This document shows, one piece after another, positions 11,058 to 19,784 of a DNA stretch of 64,000 nt. The DNA is from JAWLEP01 sp964553045 (lineage in GTDB: Bacteria > Fermentibacterota > Fermentibacteria > Fermentibacterales > JCC-6). Position 1 is the stretch's first letter. Every line of letters begins with the position of its first letter. The DNA lies in contig CAZKJG010000002.1 of the NCBI GenBank assembly GCA_964553045.1, forward strand, positions 124,001-188,000. The letters are read 5' to 3'. Position numbers and translations under genes: made by a program. The notes under the pieces were generated by a model. That model searched no databases and had not been told where the DNA came from. It saw only the letters and a program-made list of their open reading frames with translations.

Positions 11058-13607
11058 ATGAGAGCATTCTCTATCGCAGTTGTGCTCGGTCTGGCGGCGA
11101 TTGCTCTCGCCACCCCCGAGGGAGTGGAGATACAGTACATGGACGGCCACGGGAGACAGCCCTCGCCGGCCTCGGAGTGGTTCAGCGCCAGGGCACTCCA
11201 GGGGCCGTACAGCAGGCACGTCGTCGTCGACGCTCCCGACCTCGAAAGCCGTGGCGGCCACGACGCCCCAGGCAAGGTGATCCTGGTGGTGGACGACGCC
11301 GTCTACGGCGGCATAAGCGGGTCGCTGTCCACCTTTCAGACCGACCTGGAGGGCGAGGGTTACACCGTGGAGGTCTGGCAGGTCGCAGGCGGCGCCGCCG
11401 AGGACATCAGGTCCGACCTGCAGGACGAGTACAACGCCGGGGGGCTGGACGGCGCCATTCTCATCGGCGACATACCCGCCGGCTGGCAGGACAACGGCTA
11501 CGGCGAGTACCCGGTGGACCTGTTCCTCATGGACATGGACGGCACCTGGACCGACTCCGACGGAGACGGCCTGTACGAGTCCAACAGCGGCGAGGCCCCG
11601 GAGATCTGGGTGGGCAGGCTCACCCCCACCTACATAACGGCGGGCTCCTCGGTGGCCCTGCTGAACAACTACTTCGCCAAGAACCACGCCTACCGGATGG
11701 GGACTCTCACTCTTCCGGACAGGGCCCTGGCCTACGAGGAGGCCTTCACCGGCCTTACCGGCTACCTGAACAACCTCTACGACGACGTGACAACGAAGAA
11801 CGACCCTTACAGCACCAATGCCGACGACTTCCGGGACGAGCTGATGAACGGCTACGAGTGGGTGCACCTGATCTCCCACTCCAGCCCCTGGGGCAGCAGC
11901 TTCCATGACGGCGCGCCTCCGGAGGGGGGAGGCACCTTCGACTACTTCGAGGTGAACCCCCTCGACCCCCACGCCTTCTTCTACGTGCTGAACTGCTGCA
12001 GCAACGGCCGCTGGACCGAGGTGGACAACCTGGCCAACGGCTACATCTGGTGCGAGACCTACGGCCTGGCCGCGCTGGCCCAGTCCAAAGTGGACTACAC
12101 CAACGACTTCCAGGAGTACTACACCTCCCTGGCCGGCGGGTCGAACCTGGGTGACGCCTACAAGGCCTGGCTGGCCAACAACCTCTACATGGAGGATGGG
12201 GCGGTGCTGTTCGGTGATCCCACCCTCAAGCCCCACGGCCAGTCCATCGGGGTGGCCGGGATAGGGGAGGGGGGCTCTCCGGCGGGGACCGACCTCTGGC
12301 TGTCAGACCCCATAACCGACGGGCTGCATTCCCAGGGCCGGGCCGACACCTACTACGATCCCTCCTCGGGGCAGGTCTTCGTTACCAGCGGAACCTCCGA
12401 GGACCGCCGGGCCAACATACTGGCCACCCGCAGCGACAGCGATTCCTGGGCCGAGCCGGTGATCGTCTGCTACCACGAGTACTGGGACTGGCACCCCACC
12501 GTAGGCGGCGACGGCCAGGGCGAGGTCTGGATAGCCTGGCAGAGCATGCGGGCCAACCACGAGACCTACGACATCTTCCTCTCGGCCTGGAACGGCTCCT
12601 CCTGGGAGTCCGCCGACCAGCTCACCAGCGGAGACCCCTTCGAGGTGGAGCCCTCCATGGACGGCGGGGGCGGACACGCCTGGCTGGTGTGGCAGAAGTG
12701 GGAGAACACCGACACCAACATCGAGGGCACCATGTGGACGGGGTCGGAATGGACCACCATCGAGACCATCTCCGGCCAGGACGGGGCCGAGAGGCACCCC
12801 GACGTGGCCTACGGCGGCGGGCGGTACGGCCTGGCCTACCAGGCCATGCGCGGCGGTGACTGGGTGGTGGCCTTCCGCGACGCCCCGGATTCCGGCCCCT
12901 TCGGCGACGAGGAGATCATCTCCTCGGGTTCCGGCGAGAACCGCTACCCCAGGATCGATTCCGACGGCTCCTACTTCTGGGCCACCTGGCAGAACGGCGA
13001 GGGAGAGATCCTGTGCGCCCGGGAGACCTCCGGGGGCTGGCAGTCTCCGGTGGTGGTATCGGGTACGGACGTGGGCTGCCGGCCGGACGTGGAGGCGGTC
13101 TCGCCCAGCGAGGCGACGGTGTGCTGGAGCCAGGGCTCCTCGACCATCAGGGCCGCCGAGTACGGCGGAGGCGGCTGGGGAAGCCCCTACTCCGCGCTGA
13201 GCGGTGACGCCGTGGACGACGCCAGCCTGGTTGCGGACGGTACCGGCACCCTCTGGGCCCTGTACGGCAAGAGGGGGGCCGACCTGCAGTGGGATCTGTG
13301 GGCCGGCACGCCGGATCCCACCGGAGTGGCGGGAGAGAGCACGGCTCCCGCCGGCCGCCTGTCGCTGGGTCTGGTGGGGAGAAATCCCTTCCACGGCTCC
13401 ATCGGCATAGAGGTGCAGGCGCCGGGCCGGGCCGACCTGTCGGTCTACGACGTCACCGGCCGCATCGTGTCCTCGCACCGTGTTGATCCCGGTGTCTTCA
13501 ACTGGAACGCGGCGGCAGCCGGCAGGAGGATTCCCGCCGGAGTCTACTACGCCAGGGTGGAGTGCGGCGACAGGACCGCCTCGGTGAGGATGGTGAAGCT
13601 GCCCTGA
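11058..13607 (+). CDS. Secreted C25-like cysteine peptidase with FlgD-like C-terminal domain
   Basis: An 849-residue exported protein. Residues 1-18 form a signal peptide (hydrophobic core IAVVLGLAAIALA). About residues 75-395 look like a clan CD peptidase of the gingipain (C25) type: a predicted catalytic His274 in LISHSSPWG and Cys313/Cys314 in LNCCSNGRW, with an Asp-rich stretch before them. About 410-750 is a repetitive region of short beta blades with Trp-rich motifs resembling a sialidase/BNR propeller. The last 85 residues form a FlgD-like sorting-type domain (SVYDVTGRIV, IPAGVYYARV). Such C-terminal domains are removed or used for surface attachment in type IX systems; whether this organism has one is not visible here. 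It stands alone in plus direction with GGAGA upstream of the ATG. Confidence 0.8.
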   Translation: MRAFSIAVVLGLAAIALATPEGVEIQYMDGHGRQPSPASEWFSARALQGPYSRHVVVDAPDLESRGGHDAPGKVILVVDDAVYGGISGSLSTFQTDLEGEGYTVEVWQVAGGAAEDIRSDLQDEYNAGGLDGAILIGDIPAGWQDNGYGEYPVDLFLMDMDGTWTDSDGDGLYESNSGEAPEIWVGRLTPTYITAGSSVALLNNYFAKNHAYRMGTLTLPDRALAYEEAFTGLTGYLNNLYDDVTTKNDPYSTNADDFRDELMNGYEWVHLISHSSPWGSSFHDGAPPEGGGTFDYFEVNPLDPHAFFYVLNCCSNGRWTEVDNLANGYIWCETYGLAALAQSKVDYTNDFQEYYTSLAGGSNLGDAYKAWLANNLYMEDGAVLFGDPTLKPHGQSIGVAGIGEGGSPAGTDLWLSDPITDGLHSQGRADTYYDPSSGQVFVTSGTSEDRRANILATRSDSDSWAEPVIVCYHEYWDWHPTVGGDGQGEVWIAWQSMRANHETYDIFLSAWNGSSWESADQLTSGDPFEVEPSMDGGGGHAWLVWQKWENTDTNIEGTMWTGSEWTTIETISGQDGAERHPDVAYGGGRYGLAYQAMRGGDWVVAFRDAPDSGPFGDEEIISSGSGENRYPRIDSDGSYFWATWQNGEGEILCARETSGGWQSPVVVSGTDVGCRPDVEAVSPSEATVCWSQGSSTIRAAEYGGGGWGSPYSALSGDAVDDASLVADGTGTLWALYGKRGADLQWDLWAGTPDPTGVAGESTAPAGRLSLGLVGRNPFHGSIGIEVQAPGRADLSVYDVTGRIVSSHRVDPGVFNWNAAAAGRRIPAGVYYARVECGDRTASVRMVKLP

Positions 13608-13628
13608 CCGGCGGCAAAACCGGCATGG

Positions 13629-13653
13629 CGGGCGGCCCGGTGCGGGCCGCCCG
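13629..13653. terminator. Hairpin between convergent genes
   Basis: A 10-bp perfect stem (13629-13638 with 13644-13653) and a five-base loop lie between the C25-like gene and the convergent zinc-ribbon gene. There is no plus-strand T-run; on the minus strand a GGTTTTG follows about nine bases after the stem, so it may serve mainly the minus-strand gene. Confidence 0.55.
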
Positions 13654-13655
13654 TC

Positions 13656-15071
13656 CTATATCAGCCTGCCCACCTGCCCGAGGAACTCCTTCTGGGCATC
13701 GGTCTGGGCCCCGGGGCGCATTAGCCTCAGGGCCTTCTTCATGGCCCGCCGGCTGTAGTCCGGTTCGGCGCGGTCGAAAAAGGCCACCGCCTGCTCGGCG
13801 GACACGCCCTTGCCCATGTGGAACGGGGTCATGGCCTGCGAAAGCAGGGCCATCTCCAGGCTGGCCTCGTCCAGCGAGCCGCGGACGTTCTCCCACATGG
13901 CCGCGGTCTGGATCACCCAGGGGTCCTCGGCGAGGTCGCCCTCCGGGGCCGTGGGAGGTCCGGCTTTCGCCTCGGAGGCCTCCTCGGGCTCGGGCCTCTC
14001 CGTGGGTTCCCAGCCCTGAAGCAGCCGGCCCAGCTCGGATATGGCGGCGGCCAGCTCGGGCTCCTCGGCGTAGGCGGTGGCCAGCTGGGCCGCCTGCCGC
14101 CTCATCACCTCCCGGGGCAGCCAGCCCACCGCCCTCCGCAGGAAGCGCAGGGCGTCCTCTGTCTCGGGCAGCTTGCCGTTTGACCAGTACGATCCCATGG
14201 GATGGCTGATGGCGGCGGAGGCCAGGGCCGAGTCGTCGCTCATCATGGAGGAGACCGCCTGCCAGGTGGCCAGGAGGTTGTCCAGCCAGGGGTCGTCGTC
14301 CACCACCACGGCGCCGTCGCAGTAGGGGCACCTTCCGGCCCGGATGTCGTCCTCGGAGAGCACCGCCCCGCAGTTGTCGCAGACGATCTCCCCGGTCTGC
14401 TCCTCGTCCCCCAGAACCTCCACGTAGATCCTGCGGGCCGTGCCCCTCCCCAGAAGGCCCTCCATGGGGGCCACCGCGGACCGGACCATGCTCCGGGCCA
14501 TCTTGTCGGTGCCGCCGTAGACCTCGTCGGGGTAGTCGGGATGGTGGATCAGGGCCCGGTAGCAGCGCCTGGCGCAGTCCAGCAGCTCCCGGGCGGTCTC
14601 CACCGGGTCGTCGCTGCTGTGAAGGCCCTGCAGGAGGTCCCTGTACTCGCCGTAGACCTCCGAGACATCCGGGTCGAACTGCATCAGCTCCTGGGCCTTG
14701 GCCGTGGAGCGCACCCACTTCCGGAGGTCTGCGGGATCTCCGCCTCCGCCGGGGACCAGCTCGGGGTCGGTGGCGGCCAGCAGAGCCGTGTACTCCTCGG
14801 CGGCCAGCCGGAAGCCCTCGCGGTCCTTCTCTTTGCGGCACTGCTCCATTTTCATCTGCACCTGCGTCTTCCGCGCGTCCGCCGCCGATGGCTCCACCAG
14901 CCTGCTCATCTGCTTCTTGTGCAGCTTGGCGTAGCCGTCGCCGCGGAAGTAGCTGCCCGACTCCACGGAGATGAAGGAGCCGCAGAAGTCGCACACCACC
15001 AGAACGGTGTCCTTCAGCGTATCCTTGGGGGCCCCGCACTGGGGGCACTTGACCTGCCTCTTCAGAGCCAT
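13656..15071 (-). CDS. Zinc-ribbon protein of unknown function
   Basis: A 471-residue cytoplasmic protein. The N-terminus holds a zinc ribbon (C-P-Q-C near residue 9 and C-D-F-C near 27); a second, C-D-N-C with C-P-Y-C, occurs about residues 233-254. The rest is mostly helical and acidic, with no membrane segment or signal peptide. The first ribbon has the consensus of zinc-ribbon domains that begin many uncharacterised multi-domain bacterial proteins; another in this window starts at 56010. The ATG at 15071 is chosen because GAAGGG precedes it; an upstream in-frame ATG at 15122 adds residues unlike the family. I do not recognise the remainder and assign no function. Confidence 0.75.
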   Translation of the reverse strand: MALKRQVKCPQCGAPKDTLKDTVLVVCDFCGSFISVESGSYFRGDGYAKLHKKQMSRLVEPSAADARKTQVQMKMEQCRKEKDREGFRLAAEEYTALLAATDPELVPGGGGDPADLRKWVRSTAKAQELMQFDPDVSEVYGEYRDLLQGLHSSDDPVETARELLDCARRCYRALIHHPDYPDEVYGGTDKMARSMVRSAVAPMEGLLGRGTARRIYVEVLGDEEQTGEIVCDNCGAVLSEDDIRAGRCPYCDGAVVVDDDPWLDNLLATWQAVSSMMSDDSALASAAISHPMGSYWSNGKLPETEDALRFLRRAVGWLPREVMRRQAAQLATAYAEEPELAAAISELGRLLQGWEPTERPEPEEASEAKAGPPTAPEGDLAEDPWVIQTAAMWENVRGSLDEASLEMALLSQAMTPFHMGKGVSAEQAVAFFDRAEPDYSRRAMKKALRLMRPGAQTDAQKEFLGQVGRLI

Positions 15072-15156
15072 CGGATACCCTTCATCCAGATGTCGGCAAA
15101 GCACCGGCCGGAACGGTGCCACGATATGGCCGCGGGGGAAGCGGGGTCAACTAGGC

Positions 15157-16386
15157 TCAGTCGTCCCCGCTTCCGCGTCCCAGCTCACCGGCCAGACGCA
15201 GGGCCCTCTTGGCCAGCAGGGGCCCCACCACCTCGAACACTACGCAGGTGGCCGCAATGGTGGTGACCACCATGGCGGCGATCCTTTCCGCCTGTGGTGT
15301 TCCTATTCGGGAGAAGTCCTGGGCCAGTATCAGCGAGAGGCCGATGGCCACCCCGGCCTGGGAGAGTATGCCCATGCCCAGGTTCTTGCGTATTCGGGGC
15401 TCGGCGCGACCGATCCTGCCCCCCAGCCAGGCCCCGGTTATCTTCCCCGAGCTGCGGGCCAGTATGTAGACCACGCCCAGGAGCCCCAGCGCGGGGAGGG
15501 CGCCCACGTCCAGGTGTGCCCCGGCCAGGAAGAAGAAGAGTATAAAGACAAGGGGCATCAGGCTGCGGTTCTGCATGACGATCCTGTTCACTGCGGCTCT
15601 GGGGGTGGAGTTGGTGAGAACGAAGCCGATGCCCATGCAGGCCAGTATCAGCGACAGGTGTAAGTGCCCGGCCACACCGGCGGTCATGGCGATGAAAGCG
15701 AAGGTCAGGGCCGGTATCTCGGTGGAGGTCCTCAGACGCCGTGACAGGATGGTGTAGAGTAGCCCCGCCACCGCTCCCAGGACCACGCTGAGCAGTATCT
15801 CCCGGGCGGGGAGCAGCATGCTCTCCCAGAATCCCTGCACATGGGTGGAGACCAGGGAGCGGGCGAAGGCGGCCGCGAAGCCGTAGATCAGTATGGCCAG
15901 CCCGTCGTCGAAGCCCACTACCGCGTACAGGGCCTTGGTGAGCTTCCCCCGGGCCCGGTACTCCTGTATCACCGCCACGGTGCCGGCGGGGGCGCTGGCC
16001 GGGGCCAGGGCGGCGAACACCAGAGCTACCGCGGTGTCGCCACCGGTTACGGCGAGAACCGCTCCGAATACAACCAGGAAGGCCATGAACGACTCGAACA
16101 GGATGATCAGGACTATGGAGGAGCCCAGCTGCCGAAGCGACGATGCGCTGAGCTCGGTGCCGATGGAGAAGGCCACGAACCCCAGGGCGATGTTGGTGAC
16201 GAAGCGGGTGCTCTCCAGGGCATGAAGGGGGACCACTCCGGAGACGGAGGCCCCCATGAGCACCCCGGTAACCAGGTAGCCGATGAGGGATGGCAGCCCC
16301 GCCCTTCGGGCCAGCTTGCCCGCGTACAGGCTCACCGTGACTCCCAGGCCGATGAGGGCCAGGACCGGAAGCTCCGAGACGCCCAT
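15157..16386 (-). CDS. CPA2-family cation/proton antiporter
   Basis: A 409-residue membrane protein with about 12 hydrophobic segments covering the whole length, of the monovalent cation:proton antiporter-2 (Kef/NhaA-like) family. It would exchange Na+ or K+ for protons across the inner membrane. Typical features are the second helix region GYLVTGVLMG, the LIILFESFMAFLVVFGA helix and, after the mid-membrane A-x-A-P-A-S-A-P-A-G-T, a G-F-D-D-G pair of acidic residues near position 172, equivalent to the ion-binding acidic site of CPA2 transporters. There is no RCK/KTN domain. The next gene upstream on the same strand, 41 bases away, encodes a PTS EIIA with a PII-like tail, a likely regulator of this transporter. 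Confidence 0.88.
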   Translation of the reverse strand: MGVSELPVLALIGLGVTVSLYAGKLARRAGLPSLIGYLVTGVLMGASVSGVVPLHALESTRFVTNIALGFVAFSIGTELSASSLRQLGSSIVLIILFESFMAFLVVFGAVLAVTGGDTAVALVFAALAPASAPAGTVAVIQEYRARGKLTKALYAVVGFDDGLAILIYGFAAAFARSLVSTHVQGFWESMLLPAREILLSVVLGAVAGLLYTILSRRLRTSTEIPALTFAFIAMTAGVAGHLHLSLILACMGIGFVLTNSTPRAAVNRIVMQNRSLMPLVFILFFFLAGAHLDVGALPALGLLGVVYILARSSGKITGAWLGGRIGRAEPRIRKNLGMGILSQAGVAIGLSLILAQDFSRIGTPQAERIAAMVVTTIAATCVVFEVVGPLLAKRALRLAGELGRGSGDD

Positions 16387-16427
16387 CTACGTCACCTGAC
16401 CGTGCGGGACGGGTGTCAAATCGGCGC

Positions 16428-17252
16428 CTACGTTTCCAGGGAGCCTGCAACAATGAGCAGGGGGGAGACGGTGACCATTATGCCCTCCCTCTCATCCAGC
16501 CTGCCGCATACGTACTCGATGTTCCGGATCACGGCGTTCACCAGCTCGCTTCTCACCGTAGCGACGATTATGCGGTTGAAGGCCCTCATCTCACCGTCCC
16601 AGAAGCCGGCGAACAGCGGCGTCCTCGCCAGGTAGTCGGTGGACTCGTGGGCCTCCATTACCATGGCGGAGTACGTCTCGGTGGCTGCGAAGACCTGCAG
16701 GACCTCGTCGAAGATGCCCTCGTCCTGGACGAAGACGTGCATCAGCCGCATCTCCCCCCGGCTTTCGAATGGCTCTGCCCCGGGCTCGGCGGTGGGAATC
16801 CCGCCTGTGAGTACGGCGAAGACCCCTTCGGGGTCATCGGCGGACCGGATGGACTTCCTCACCGACGATGACCGCAGCAGCTGCGCCAGACAGGAAAGGA
16901 GGGTCAGGTGGGCCTTTGCCCTGCCAGCGGGTCCCACTAGGAAGGGGACGATGTCAACCGGTTCGCCGTCCGCCGCGTCGAAGTCGACGCTCTCATCCAG
17001 GACCAGCACGCCCGCGGCGAAGCCATCAAGCCCCTCCACCCGGCAGTGCGGAATGGCCACTCCGTCGCCGAAGCCGGTGGAACCGATCTGCTCCCGGTCC
17101 CTCAAGCCTGCGTAAACAGAATTGCGCAGTTCCTTCGAAACGCGGCCGCTCTCCGCCAGCAGTTCTGCAATGGCGCGGAGAACGCCGTTGCTGGACCCGG
17201 CCTCCACACCGGTCCTGATGCAGTCAACTCCAAGGGCGTCAGTGAGCTTCAT
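16428..17252 (-). CDS. PTS EIIA (fructose/Ntr type) domain fused to a PII-like domain
   Basis: A 274-residue protein. Residues 1-150 are a class 2 EIIA domain: the phosphorylatable His69 lies in GVAIPHCR, followed by a conserved D-x-x-P-V-D-I-V-P-F-L-V-G-P strand. Residues about 168-274 (from M-R-L-M-H-V-F-V) have the strand-helix pattern of PII-like signalling proteins, ending in V-C-G-R-L and a hydrophobic V-S-P-L-L-I-V-A-G strand. EIIA-Ntr proteins regulate potassium and nitrogen systems through their phosphorylation state; PII-like domains bind nucleotides. The ATG at 17252 follows AAGGAGG. It overlaps the HAD gene by 14 bases upstream and is followed by the antiporter, so the fusion probably senses energy state for ion transport (inference). 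Confidence 0.78.
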   Translation of the reverse strand: MKLTDALGVDCIRTGVEAGSSNGVLRAIAELLAESGRVSKELRNSVYAGLRDREQIGSTGFGDGVAIPHCRVEGLDGFAAGVLVLDESVDFDAADGEPVDIVPFLVGPAGRAKAHLTLLSCLAQLLRSSSVRKSIRSADDPEGVFAVLTGGIPTAEPGAEPFESRGEMRLMHVFVQDEGIFDEVLQVFAATETYSAMVMEAHESTDYLARTPLFAGFWDGEMRAFNRIIVATVRSELVNAVIRNIEYVCGRLDEREGIMVTVSPLLIVAGSLET

Positions 17253-17997
17253 TGCCGAAGCGCCTCCTTGCCATAGCCCCCTCTTCGAGGGGGGCTGCGA
17301 GTTCCAGCCTGCGCAGGGCGCCGGGTACGCCGTGGAAGGAGGCAACCTCCTCGAGCCTGTCCGATTGCGGAAGGTCCGCCTGCTCGGCGATCCAGGTGCC
17401 GGGTCTGTGAACGTAAACTGCGTTAACACCAATCTCCAGTGCGGGCCGAATGTCGGACCGAGGGCTGTTTCCGATGACGGCGGTGGTGTCCGCCAGCCCG
17501 CCGAGCTCCTTCAGGAGGCGCTGCAGAGCGGCGGGGGTCTTCCTCTCCAGGATCCTTACCCCGCGCACCGTCTCCTCCAGGCCCGACCGGCGGAACTTGT
17601 CCATCTGGTGCTCCCGCTGGCCCATTGTATAGACGAAGGTCGCGTGGCCGTCGTCTACCAGGGCGGACAGTGTGGGCCCCACGCCGGGGAGGAGTATGAC
17701 CGGATGGCCCAGTAGGGTCCGGCGAATGGCGTTCAGGCTGCGGACGGCCCACGCCGGCGGGTCTGGGTGAAGAGCGTCCATGACGTGCTGCAGCGTGTCC
17801 ATGTAGGGGACGGCGCCGTAGCCGGTGTGGTCCAGACGCTCGATGTCCGTGGCGTGGACGGTGTCCACCACATCGTCGGGGTCGTGGCCCAGGGCCTCCA
17901 TCAGGGACACGAAGTCCTCCTCGGCGCGCCTGAAGTACAGGGCGCTCTCCCAGATGGTGTCGTCTGCGTCGATCAGAAGCAGCGGGGCCTTATCCAT
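17239..17997 (-). CDS. HAD-family hydrolase
   Basis: A 252-residue haloacid dehalogenase superfamily protein. Motif I is complete (LLIDADDTIWE, with the nucleophile and acid/base Asp), motif II is a FVYTMGQ strand near residue 125, the Lys of motif III is in ERKTPAAL, and motif IV is GNSPRSDIRPA. The helical cap follows motif I, as in subfamily I phosphatases. The substrate cannot be inferred; it is first of three minus-strand genes with the EIIA-PII protein and the antiporter, overlapping the former by 14 bases. The ATG at 17997 is preferred; a GTG at 18003 adds two residues and neither has a clear ribosome binding site. Only 29 bases separate it from the divergent membrane protein gene. Confidence 0.85.
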   Translation of the reverse strand: MDKAPLLLIDADDTIWESALYFRRAEEDFVSLMEALGHDPDDVVDTVHATDIERLDHTGYGAVPYMDTLQHVMDALHPDPPAWAVRSLNAIRRTLLGHPVILLPGVGPTLSALVDDGHATFVYTMGQREHQMDKFRRSGLEETVRGVRILERKTPAALQRLLKELGGLADTTAVIGNSPRSDIRPALEIGVNAVYVHRPGTWIAEQADLPQSDRLEEVASFHGVPGALRRLELAAPLEEGAMARRRFGNEAH

Positions 17998-18026
17998 AAC
18001 CACTGAATATAGTATTCTCTGTTTCT

Positions 18027-19664
18027 ATGTGCAGTGCACCGGGAGAGCACCGAGCGATCAGAGCATGGCCGCAGACCCTGGCGGTGGCCGTCCTGGCTCT
18101 CGCCAGCAGGCTCTGGCACCTGCTGCACCTTGCCGGCGGGGAGGCATCGGCAGAGCTCCTCTACTGGCCGGTGCTGGCCGCCCGGAGGTTCGAGGAGTGC
18201 GCGGAGAGCCTCTGCGGCGCATCGGGGTCGGTCTCGGGGGCCTTCTCCTACGCCAGCCCGCTGTACGTGCTACTCATCACCCCGGCTTACGCGGCGGGTT
18301 GCGGCAGGATATGTGTTTACGCAGCCCAGGCAGCCATGGGCGCAGCTGTTGCTGTGATCATCCACAGAGTCGCTCTGAGAGCGGGCGCGGGCAGGATTCC
18401 CGCCGCCCTGGCGGCGTTGGGGTGGATACTGTACGCCCCGGCCGCTTTCTACGAGTTAACGCTTCTTCCCGTAGTGCCGCTTTCGCTTCTGCTGGTGGTC
18501 TGGTCGTACCTCGAGCAGCCGGGCGGCAGTCGGGTTCGAACGGGCAGGTGGTGTTTCCTCTCCGGACTCCTCTGCGGAGCGGCCGCCGGGCTGCGGCCGC
18601 CCCTGCTGCTGCTTGCCGCATACCCCTTCTTCAGAGAAGCCGCCGGCAGGAGGCTCTCCCGGGCGGCACTTGTGGTCGCCGGGGCCGGCCTCCCCCTGGC
18701 GGTGCTGTCGGTTCTGCATCTTTCCGTGGAAGGCGACCCGTATCCCTTCCCCAGGGCCACCGGAGTGAACCTGGTGCTGGGGCACTCCGAGGGGGTCACC
18801 GGGCTGGGGCCGCCGGCGCCTGCGGAGGGACTGGTGGAGACGGGAAGGGAGGACATACACCAGGTGGCGGCCAGGGTGGCGGCGCAAAGGGGCTACGAAA
18901 CCCCCGGAGAGGCCGACCGGTACTGGACGGGGAGGGCGCTGCGGTGGATTGCCGAGAACCCGGGGAAGGAGCTCGAACTGCTGGGGGCCAAGCTGGGAGG
19001 CTTCCTGGGTTGGCGGCAGTTCGACGTCTACTACGACACGCTCCGGGCCCGGGGAAGGGACCCCTCGCTGGCGCCGATGTTCCTGCCCAGGTGGGCCGTG
19101 GTCCTGCTGCTGGCCCTTGGAGTACCGGCCTTCCTTTCGGAGGGCAGGGGAAGGTGGGCCATGCTGCTTCCCATGGGCATTACACTGGCTGCGGCACTGG
19201 TTTTCGTTCACTGCGAGCGCTACTGGCTGCCGGCCCTGCCGTCGGCCCTGGCGGCTGCGGCGGCGGGTCTGACTGTACTGTGGCGCTGGATGGTCTCGGG
19301 CAGGATTCTGCGGACGTTCGCGGCGGCCTGCGCGGCGGCGGTTCTGATGCTCCCCGGCCTGCTCTGGCCGGTGCCCGAGGTGCCCGAGGGCCAGTACCTG
19401 CGCGGAATGGCCGTCAGGGCATACAACATGGGCGACTACCGGCATGCTCTCACACTCTACGAGAGGTCGGCTCTGATGGCCCCAGAAGGGAGTGTAACCG
19501 CCGTCTACTCCCGCTACGAGGCCCTTCGCATCACCAGGGCCCTGGGCATGGACGACAGGGCCCGGGAGCATGCGCGTATACTGTCCGAGCTGCTGCGGGA
19601 GAGCGGACTCGAGCCGCCGGTGGGCGGCCGGCACTCCATTGACTCACTTGGCGGTAGGGATTAG
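18027..19664 (+). CDS. GT-C-like polytopic membrane protein with TPR-like tail
   Basis: A 545-residue integral membrane protein with about ten hydrophobic segments between residues 10 and 455. The topology (short N-terminus, a first large loop after helix 1, clustered helices, a soluble loop at about 225-345 and further helices) resembles GT39-type dolichyl-phosphate-mannose/arabinose transferases, which move sugars from polyprenyl-phosphate donors. An acidic pair, E-E-C-A-E, lies in the first loop where these enzymes carry catalytic acids. The last 80 residues are soluble and resemble a TPR pair (AYNMGDYRHALTLYERSALM). It is followed by an ABC importer in the same direction. Enzyme activity is inferred from fold only. 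No clear ribosome binding site precedes the ATG. Confidence 0.6.
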   Translation: MCSAPGEHRAIRAWPQTLAVAVLALASRLWHLLHLAGGEASAELLYWPVLAARRFEECAESLCGASGSVSGAFSYASPLYVLLITPAYAAGCGRICVYAAQAAMGAAVAVIIHRVALRAGAGRIPAALAALGWILYAPAAFYELTLLPVVPLSLLLVVWSYLEQPGGSRVRTGRWCFLSGLLCGAAAGLRPPLLLLAAYPFFREAAGRRLSRAALVVAGAGLPLAVLSVLHLSVEGDPYPFPRATGVNLVLGHSEGVTGLGPPAPAEGLVETGREDIHQVAARVAAQRGYETPGEADRYWTGRALRWIAENPGKELELLGAKLGGFLGWRQFDVYYDTLRARGRDPSLAPMFLPRWAVVLLLALGVPAFLSEGRGRWAMLLPMGITLAAALVFVHCERYWLPALPSALAAAAAGLTVLWRWMVSGRILRTFAAACAAAVLMLPGLLWPVPEVPEGQYLRGMAVRAYNMGDYRHALTLYERSALMAPEGSVTAVYSRYEALRITRALGMDDRAREHARILSELLRESGLEPPVGGRHSIDSLGGRD

Positions 19665-19784
19665 GAATCCCATTCGAGTATCGGAGAAACTGATGAGGGG
19701 AGAGCTTATGTGACTCCGCGTCATGATCTGCAGGCTGTAGATCCAGGGCCGTCAGGCTGGCGGCCGAAAACCGAAAGGACGGAC

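Noticed and set aside
19690..19784. CTGATGA and CGAAA upstream of the binding-protein gene, like the core of a hammerhead ribozyme
   Set aside because: The bases following CTGATGA do not pair with those preceding CGAAA, so the needed stem II cannot form.
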